A DNA stretch of 10,802 nucleotides from an uncultured Rubrobacteraceae bacterium (GTDB lineage Bacteria > Actinomycetota > Rubrobacteria > Rubrobacterales > Rubrobacteraceae). This document shows positions 6,702-10,802 of the stretch, in pieces (position 1 is the first letter of the stretch; each line of letters starts with the position of its first letter). The stretch spans positions 1 to 10,802 of the forward strand of contig CADCUZ010000013.1 in assembly GCA_902806015.1 (NCBI GenBank), given 5' to 3'. The notes beneath the pieces are model-generated. The model did not search any database. It was given only the letters and a program-made list of their open reading frames with translations, and was not told the origin of the DNA. The position numbers and the translations under genes are program-made.

Positions 6702-7937
6702 ATGAAAGTCTTCCGCATAGCATGGGTTGTGCTGGCGGTGGTGGTTCTCGGGATGGACGCCGCGGGCATCCCCTACGCCTACGAGCGGTACGAGATCGTG
6801 TGTACCCGGAGCGCCGAGGTCTGCGCGGAGGACGGTCTGCTCACCCCGGAGGACGCGAGGCGACTCGGAGAGCTAGGCATCTCCCGAGGCTTCTACGCGG
6901 CCTACCAGGGCGTCGGGGTCGAGACCGCCATGACCCTGATCTGCTTCGCGGTTGCCGCGGTGATTTTCTTCCGCCGCTCGGACGACGTGATGGCGCTGTT
7001 CACCTCCTTCGTGCTCCTGCTCTTCGGCGGCGCGGGTGCTGCGGGCACGATGCGGGCGCTGGCCGAAGCCCATTCCGCGTTCTGGTTCCCGGTCCACCTG
7101 CTGGATTACGTCTCGCAGGTCTGCGTCGGGGTCTTCTTCTACCTCTTCCCGACCGGCGAGTTCGTTCCGCGCTGGACGCGATGGGCCACCGTCGCTTCGG
7201 CGGCCTTCTTCGTTCCCGACATCTTCTTCCCGGCCTCGGCGGTGGCTACCATTAGCGACCCCCTGTTCTTCGTCTTCCTGGGCAGCCTGGTGATCGCCCA
7301 GGTCTACCGCTACCTGCGGGTGTCCACGGTCGAGCAGCGCCAGCAGACCAAGTGGGTGGTCTTCGGATTCGCGGCCGCGCTCGTGGGGTTTATGGCGGTG
7401 ATCGCTCTGACCTTCGTCCCGGCGATCCGGGACGTCGGACCGTTGGGCCTTATGGTCTTCAGCACCCTCGTGTACGGCTTTCTTGCCCTGATACCCCTCA
7501 GCATCGGAGTGGCGATACTGCGCTCACGCCTCTACGACATAGACGTGGTCATAAACCGCGCCCTCGTCTATGGTCCCTTAACGGCCACGCTGGTCGCGCT
7601 CTACTTCGGGGGCATCGTGGTGTTGCAGAGGGGGTTCGTCGCCCTCACCGGACAGCAGTCGACACTCGCGGTCGTGGCATCCACCCTGGCCATAGCGACG
7701 CTCTTCAACCCGCTGCGCCGTCGGGTGCAGGCGCTGGTGGATCGCCGCTTTTACAGGAGGAAGTACGACGCCGCCAAGACGCTCGCCGCCTTCAACTCCA
7801 AGTTGCGCGAGGAGACCGACCTCGACTCGCTGAGAGACGATGTGCTCGGAGTCGTTCGGGAGACGATGCAGCCCGAGCACGCCTCGTTGTGGTTGAGGTC
7901 CCACACGGCGGACGTGAAGGAGAACGTGCCCGGCTGA
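6702..7937 (+). CDS. Kinase-less sensor-type membrane protein, paralogue 1
   Basis: This is a 411-residue polytopic membrane protein resembling the membrane and linker part of actinobacterial sensor histidine kinases. It has about eight hydrophobic segments in the first ~270 residues. The first loop, after TM1, carries two cysteines (VCTRSAEVC) that could form an extracytoplasmic disulfide. The LFPTGEFVPRW motif follows TM4. The conserved module starts at LYDID (277-281), continues with two more hydrophobic stretches, then DRRFYRRKYD at 347 and a final cytoplasmic segment ending VRETMQPEHASLWLR. It stops there, with no H-box and no HATPase N/G boxes. Such truncated forms are known as stand-alone proteins in this lineage, so it is not necessarily broken. 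ATG 6702 starts at TM1; a GTG at 6654 is an in-frame alternative. Paralogue of 8895-10169. Function unknown: it may sense a membrane signal or modulate another kinase. Confidence 0.85.
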   Translation: MKVFRIAWVVLAVVVLGMDAAGIPYAYERYEIVCTRSAEVCAEDGLLTPEDARRLGELGISRGFYAAYQGVGVETAMTLICFAVAAVIFFRRSDDVMALFTSFVLLLFGGAGAAGTMRALAEAHSAFWFPVHLLDYVSQVCVGVFFYLFPTGEFVPRWTRWATVASAAFFVPDIFFPASAVATISDPLFFVFLGSLVIAQVYRYLRVSTVEQRQQTKWVVFGFAAALVGFMAVIALTFVPAIRDVGPLGLMVFSTLVYGFLALIPLSIGVAILRSRLYDIDVVINRALVYGPLTATLVALYFGGIVVLQRGFVALTGQQSTLAVVASTLAIATLFNPLRRRVQALVDRRFYRRKYDAAKTLAAFNSKLREETDLDSLRDDVLGVVRETMQPEHASLWLRSHTADVKENVPG

Positions 7938-8052
7938 CCCGTGATCATGTGAACACGGTACTCCACTGCTCGAGTGGCCGGCTGCGCTAACCTCACCATA
8001 TGCGTTCAAAATGCAACGCGTATCCGGCTTCGTCTCGCTGCAACGCTGGGCA

Positions 8053-8204
8053 AGGAGCCGGAGCTTGCACTTGTCCTAGCCTAGCGGTTGCAGGCTCTTG
8101 CTCCGATCACGGAACTGCGTACCCGCAGAGTCCTCGGAAGTTTGCCGAAAGAGTTCTCTGGTAACGCTTTTCGTAACGATCACGAGACGCCCTTCCTATA
8201 GAGT
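8053..8204 (+). repeat. Paralogous promoter region, copy B
   Basis: Counterpart of 6411-6560: AGGAGCCG at 8053, CTAGCGGT at 8081 (28 bp apart, as in copy A), TTGCC at 8142 and the GTAACG pair at 8161. The rest of the interval after the first membrane gene (7938-8052) contains a small inverted repeat CCACT-GCTCG-AGTGG at 7963-7977 without a T-run, and no gene. Confidence 0.58.
8161..8204 (+). promoter_or_regulatory. Promoter with GTAACG direct repeats, copy B
   Basis: GTAACG at 8161-8166 and 8173-8178, followed by TATAGAGT; TAGAGT is at 8199-8204, again 26 bp after the start of the second repeat. Nineteen of 24 bases around the repeat pair match copy A, whereas the flanks differ more. The transcript would start near 8211, about 35 bases before ATG 8245, and include its AGAGGAG ribosome site. 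Confidence 0.6.
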
Positions 8205-8244
8205 GGGTTTCGATCGTTGTCGGCGACCCGAGAGGAGATCGAGC

Positions 8245-8859
8245 ATGCAAGGGAGGATCTGGCCCCGGCTGGGAGCACTAAGCGGGGTGCTCTACGTGGT
8301 ATTGCTCATGGGTTCGACTTCGACCGGCAGCGACGCCCAGATCGTCATCGCTCTGGAACTGATCGCGATACTGCTCTTCCTGCCCTTCCTCGGCTTCCTC
8401 TACGGCGTCTTGCGCCGGGCCGAGGGAGAAGGCGCTTGGCTCGCACCGACCGCCTTCGGCGCCGGCCTCGTCGACCTCACCATCAAGCTCGGCAGCATCG
8501 CTCCGGGCTTCGCCGCTCGCACAGAAGGACTCGATCCCCAGCTCCACCAGGCCCTGGATAAGATGAACAGCGTCGCTTTCATCGCGACCATGCTCCCCCT
8601 GGGCGTGATGATGGCCGCCGTCGCCACGGTGGCACTGAAGACACGCGTCCTGCCCCTCTGGCTCGGGCTAATGGCGGCGATCACCGCGCCCGCCTGCCTG
8701 ATCAACGGCATGTTCCTCGATGCGGAGTTCGGGCCGGCGTTCCTGCTCTTCTTGCTCTGGGTGACCATAACCAGCATAGTGCTGACCTTGCGTGCGAGCA
8801 AAGCAACCGCGGAGGCTCCGGCCGGCCCCATAGCCGCGCGGCCAGAGCCCCTGCGCTGA
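8245..8859 (+). CDS. Six-helix membrane protein of unknown function
   Basis: This is a 204-residue integral membrane protein with about six hydrophobic segments (near residues 7-26, 34-56, 66-86, 105-128, 133-155 and 160-182) and a short polar Ala/Pro-rich tail. I do not recognise the family; general shape recalls the DUF4386-type small membrane proteins, without a firm match. The loop after TM3 (FAARTEGLDPQLHQALDKMN) is the main polar loop. ATG 8245 has AGAGGAGAT six bases upstream and is preferred to frames open back to 8098. Its promoter is a paralogue of that of the 6702 gene, and its stop is 35 bp before the start of the second sensor-type paralogue, so the two are probably co-expressed. 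Confidence 0.8.
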   Translation: MQGRIWPRLGALSGVLYVVLLMGSTSTGSDAQIVIALELIAILLFLPFLGFLYGVLRRAEGEGAWLAPTAFGAGLVDLTIKLGSIAPGFAARTEGLDPQLHQALDKMNSVAFIATMLPLGVMMAAVATVALKTRVLPLWLGLMAAITAPACLINGMFLDAEFGPAFLLFLLWVTITSIVLTLRASKATAEAPAGPIAARPEPLR

Positions 8860-8882
8860 CACCCTAGAGACGAACCGTCCTG

Positions 8883-8888
8883 TAGAGT
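8883..8888 (+). promoter_or_regulatory. TAGAGT -10-like box for a leaderless start
   Basis: TAGAGT lies six bases before the GTG at 8895, so transcription would begin at or next to the start codon. There is no Shine-Dalgarno sequence before this GTG. The context CCTGTAGAGTGGG nearly repeats CCTATAGAGTGGG of the upstream promoter (8195-8207), but no GTAACG pair is present. Leaderless starts are common in actinobacteria. Read-through from the gene at 8245 remains possible. Confidence 0.42.
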
Positions 8889-8894
8889 GGGCTC

Positions 8895-10169
8895 GTGTCA
8901 GTAGAGGCAAGAGAACGGGGTCGAGGAATCGCTAGGCCGAGCGCCCGCGCGACCTCCTGGCTCGCCTGGGCGCTGTGGACGCTCACGCTGATGAGCCTCG
9001 TGGTGATGGGGGCGTTCAGGTTCCTGAACTCCTCTACCCCAACGGCAGCCCCCCGGAACGCACTGGTCTTGGACTTCGGTTTTTGGCTGCTTTTCGTGTC
9101 CTTCGCGACCGTCGGTGCCTTGGTGGCCTCTCGGCGGCCCAAGAACGCGATCGGCTGGATCTTCTGCTGGCTGGGGCTCTCCTTCTCGCTGGGAAGCGCA
9201 AGCGAAGAGTACGCCCTCTACGCGCTCGTGACCGAGGTTGGTTCGCTGCCCGGGGCGGAGGGGATGCTCTGGCTCACCTCGTGGTTAGGCGGGCCCATAG
9301 TCTTTGCGTTGTTTGCCCTCGTCTTCTTGCTTTTCCCCGACGGGCGTCTGCCATCGCGCCGCTGGAGACCGGCAATCTGGCTCGAGCTGGTGGCCGTTGT
9401 TTGTCTCGTTGCTTTTGCTTTCGAGCCGGGCCCACTCGGCAACCTCGGGCTCGTGCGCGTGTCCAACCCCTTCGGCGTCCGGGGCGCCGCCGCGCTGCTT
9501 GACACGCTGGGATGGATCGGCCTCTTCGTGACGCTCGCGGTCGCCGTGGCGGGGGGCATCTCCTTGGTGGTGCGCTTCCGCAGAGCGCGGGGGGTGGAGC
9601 GTCAGCAGATCAAGTGGTTCGCCCTCTCCGGCGTGGTGTTCTGCGCCGTCTTCGCCGCTGGCCCGTTCTTGTGGGCCCTCCCCCAGGTGCCGGCAACCGC
9701 GTGGATCTGGCCGGTGCTCTTCCTGGCAGGAGCGAGCACCATCCCGGTTACGATCGGGAGCGCCATCTTGAGGCACCGCCTCTACGACATAGACCTCATC
9801 GTCAACCGCGCCCTGGTCTACGGCTCACTGACGGCCACGCTGGTCTTGGTCTACGCCGGTAGTGTCGTCGGTCTGCAGTCAGCCTTTCGCGGCCTCAGCG
9901 GCCAAGAGTCCACCCTGGCCGTCGTCGCTTCTACCTTGGCGATAGCTGCCCTGTTCGGCCCGCTGCGCCGAAGGGTGCAAGCGTTGGTGGACCGCCGCTT
10001 CTACAGAAGCAAGTACGACGCTGGTAAGACTCTCGAGGAGTTCGGCGCCAGGTTGCGCGAGGAAACCGACCTGGACTCCTTGAGAGACGATGTGATCGGA
10101 GTGGTAAGGGAGACGATGCAGCCCGCCCACGTCTCGCTGTGGCTACGCCCCCACGGGGCGGACGAGTAG
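8895..10169 (+). CDS. Kinase-less sensor-type membrane protein, paralogue 2
   Basis: This is a 424-residue polytopic membrane protein. It starts at GTG 8895 (MSVEARERGRG) with a short basic N-terminus, then about eight to ten hydrophobic segments. The LFPDGRLPSRRWRP motif, typical of actinobacterial sensor-kinase N-termini, follows TM4. LYDID is at 296-300, and the C-terminal module (VDRRFYRSKYD..., ETDLDSLRDDV, VRETMQPAHVSLWLR) is about three quarters identical to paralogue 1, while the N-terminal halves are clearly diverged. No phospho-acceptor histidine box and no ATPase domain follow: the protein ends ten residues after VSLWLR. Likely role: a membrane sensor or scaffold that acts on a separate kinase or regulator; this is inference. 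It follows the six-helix protein gene by 35 bp. No clear terminator follows. Confidence 0.85.
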   Translation: MSVEARERGRGIARPSARATSWLAWALWTLTLMSLVVMGAFRFLNSSTPTAAPRNALVLDFGFWLLFVSFATVGALVASRRPKNAIGWIFCWLGLSFSLGSASEEYALYALVTEVGSLPGAEGMLWLTSWLGGPIVFALFALVFLLFPDGRLPSRRWRPAIWLELVAVVCLVAFAFEPGPLGNLGLVRVSNPFGVRGAAALLDTLGWIGLFVTLAVAVAGGISLVVRFRRARGVERQQIKWFALSGVVFCAVFAAGPFLWALPQVPATAWIWPVLFLAGASTIPVTIGSAILRHRLYDIDLIVNRALVYGSLTATLVLVYAGSVVGLQSAFRGLSGQESTLAVVASTLAIAALFGPLRRRVQALVDRRFYRSKYDAGKTLEEFGARLREETDLDSLRDDVIGVVRETMQPAHVSLWLRPHGADE

Positions 10170-10237
10170 GATGACGCGCCGACTAATGTGGCGAAACCTT
10201 GCCGGAGGTGCTCTCGTACAAGCGAGGCAGGCGGCTC

Positions 10238-10450
10238 CTACCTCACGACGTTGTGCAACCCGGCAGCGGCTACCTCCAGGGCGCACTTGGCGTAACCCTG
10301 CCCCGCCATGTCGGCGAAGTCTCGCCCTCTCCAGCGAGCCCTCGCCAGAGTCGATGGCTACCGAGAGGCCGAGCTTGCCTTCGTAGGACTCCCTGGCACA
10401 TTCCGTGTCCGATACCGAAAGCCCCGCGACCACCTGTACCCACTCAAGCT
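10238..10450 (-). pseudogene. comM/chlI-like ATPase gene remnant
   Basis: Two minus-strand fragments in different frames match the ComM (Mg-chelatase-like AAA ATPase, natural-transformation helicase) family. The first, from about 10445 to 10336, contains QVVAGL...DTECARES...IDSGEG, resembling the N-terminal QVVGLPDTAVxESRxRVxxAIxxSG region. The second, 10238-10321, reads DFADMAGQGYAKCALEVAAAG-LHNVV, resembling DF-x-DVxGQExAKRALEVAAAGGHNLL just before the Walker A loop. In an intact gene these regions are well over 100 codons apart, so an internal deletion plus a frameshift is implied, and a TAG (10238-10240) ends the second part where GPPGSGKT should follow. The rest of the ATPase is missing. 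Confidence 0.65.
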
Positions 10451-10614
10451 CATCAGATGACCCCCTCCCACTCGTTGTCCCGACCAACATTGTCAGTGCC
10501 CTGAGTATCCTCGCAACGCACCCTTCTGCCGATCGTTGCTTCTGTAAACGGGCCAATCGCCGCTTCGAGCTTCGATCCCGTCCTTCGCTCCGCCTCTCTA
10601 AAACGTTGCCGGCC

Positions 10615-10802
10615 TCATGCCATCCGATACAGGATGGGCATTGCCGCGACTCGGTTCGCCACGAAGTTGGCGAGCACGTAGGTGCGGAATGACCTCTTGA
10701 AGATCAGGGACGGCATCACGTCTCGCAGGCGGTCCCACCTGCAGTGGTTCATGATGTTGTATTCCGACCGCTCGCCGTTGCGGGGGAGCAGCACGGTCGA
10801 GT
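10615..10802 (-). CDS. C-terminal part of an unidentified protein
   Basis: A minus-strand frame enters from the right edge and stays open for 62 codons to TGA at 10615-10617. It ends ...RLRDVMPSLIFKRSFRTYVL, then ANFVANRVAAMPILYRMA. There is no start inside the window. Amino-acid use is natural (hydrophobic/basic helix pattern, few runs), unlike the arginine-rich shadow frames nearby, and third positions are GC-rich, so it is probably a real gene end. I do not recognise the family. The gap between it and the comM remnant (10451-10614) shows no gene. Confidence 0.5.
   Translation of the reverse strand, partial: STVLLPRNGERSEYNIMNHCRWDRLRDVMPSLIFKRSFRTYVLANFVANRVAAMPILYRMA

Noticed and set aside
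6566..7255. Leaderless TTG frame just after the TAAAGT box
   Set aside because: Out of frame with the membrane protein and Arg/Gly-rich; a shadow.
7963..7977. Terminator after the first sensor-like gene
   Set aside because: Five-bp stem CCACT/AGTGG with no T-run on either side.
1..10802. CRISPR array, insertion sequence or toxin-antitoxin pair
   Set aside because: No regularly spaced repeats, no transposase motifs and no paired small toxin/antitoxin genes are visible.

Overview
The window is a GC-rich stretch (roughly two thirds G+C by eye) of bacterial chromosome. The gene content fits a high-GC actinobacterium, most likely a Rubrobacter-type lineage: a STAND ATPase regulator with an XRE-type helix-turn-helix, a pair of kinase-less membrane proteins of the 'histidine-kinase N-terminus' type, and small DoxX and ABM proteins. 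The taxon is an inference from family resemblance and base composition; no marker gene is present.

Left half (1-6191): two direct repeats of about 170 bp, at 2-171 and 6024-6191, bracket a 6-kb segment. Each repeat holds, on the minus strand, the 3' half of a tRNA-His gene (anticodon loop to acceptor end) preceded by the last ~25 codons of a tyrosine-recombinase-like integrase tail. The arrangement looks like two successive insertions at a tRNA-His attachment site whose integrase genes have since been lost. The bracketed cargo is a minus-strand group, doxX-like (2400-2927), ABM-domain monooxygenase-like (1887-2249) and MFS transporter (439-1632), plus a divergent 792-residue XRE-NB-ARC-TPR regulator (3332-5710). 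A GGTATCTACC motif lies in front of both doxX and the MFS gene. A perfect hairpin separates doxX from the ABM gene. A strong terminator follows the regulator.

Right half (6200-10169): three plus-strand membrane-protein genes. The first (6702-7937) and third (8895-10169) are paralogues with about three quarters identity over their last ~125 residues. Both resemble the membrane and linker part of sensor kinases but end before any kinase domain. Between them is a six-helix membrane protein of unknown function (8245-8859). The promoters of the first and second genes are paralogous: both have GTAACG-N6-GTAACG followed 26 bp later by a TAnAGT box, so they are probably controlled by the same factor. 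The third gene appears to be leaderless, or to be translated with the second.

Right edge (10238-10802): minus-strand debris of a comM/chlI-like ATPase gene (frameshifted and internally deleted), then the C-terminal 62 codons of an unidentified protein that enters from outside the window.
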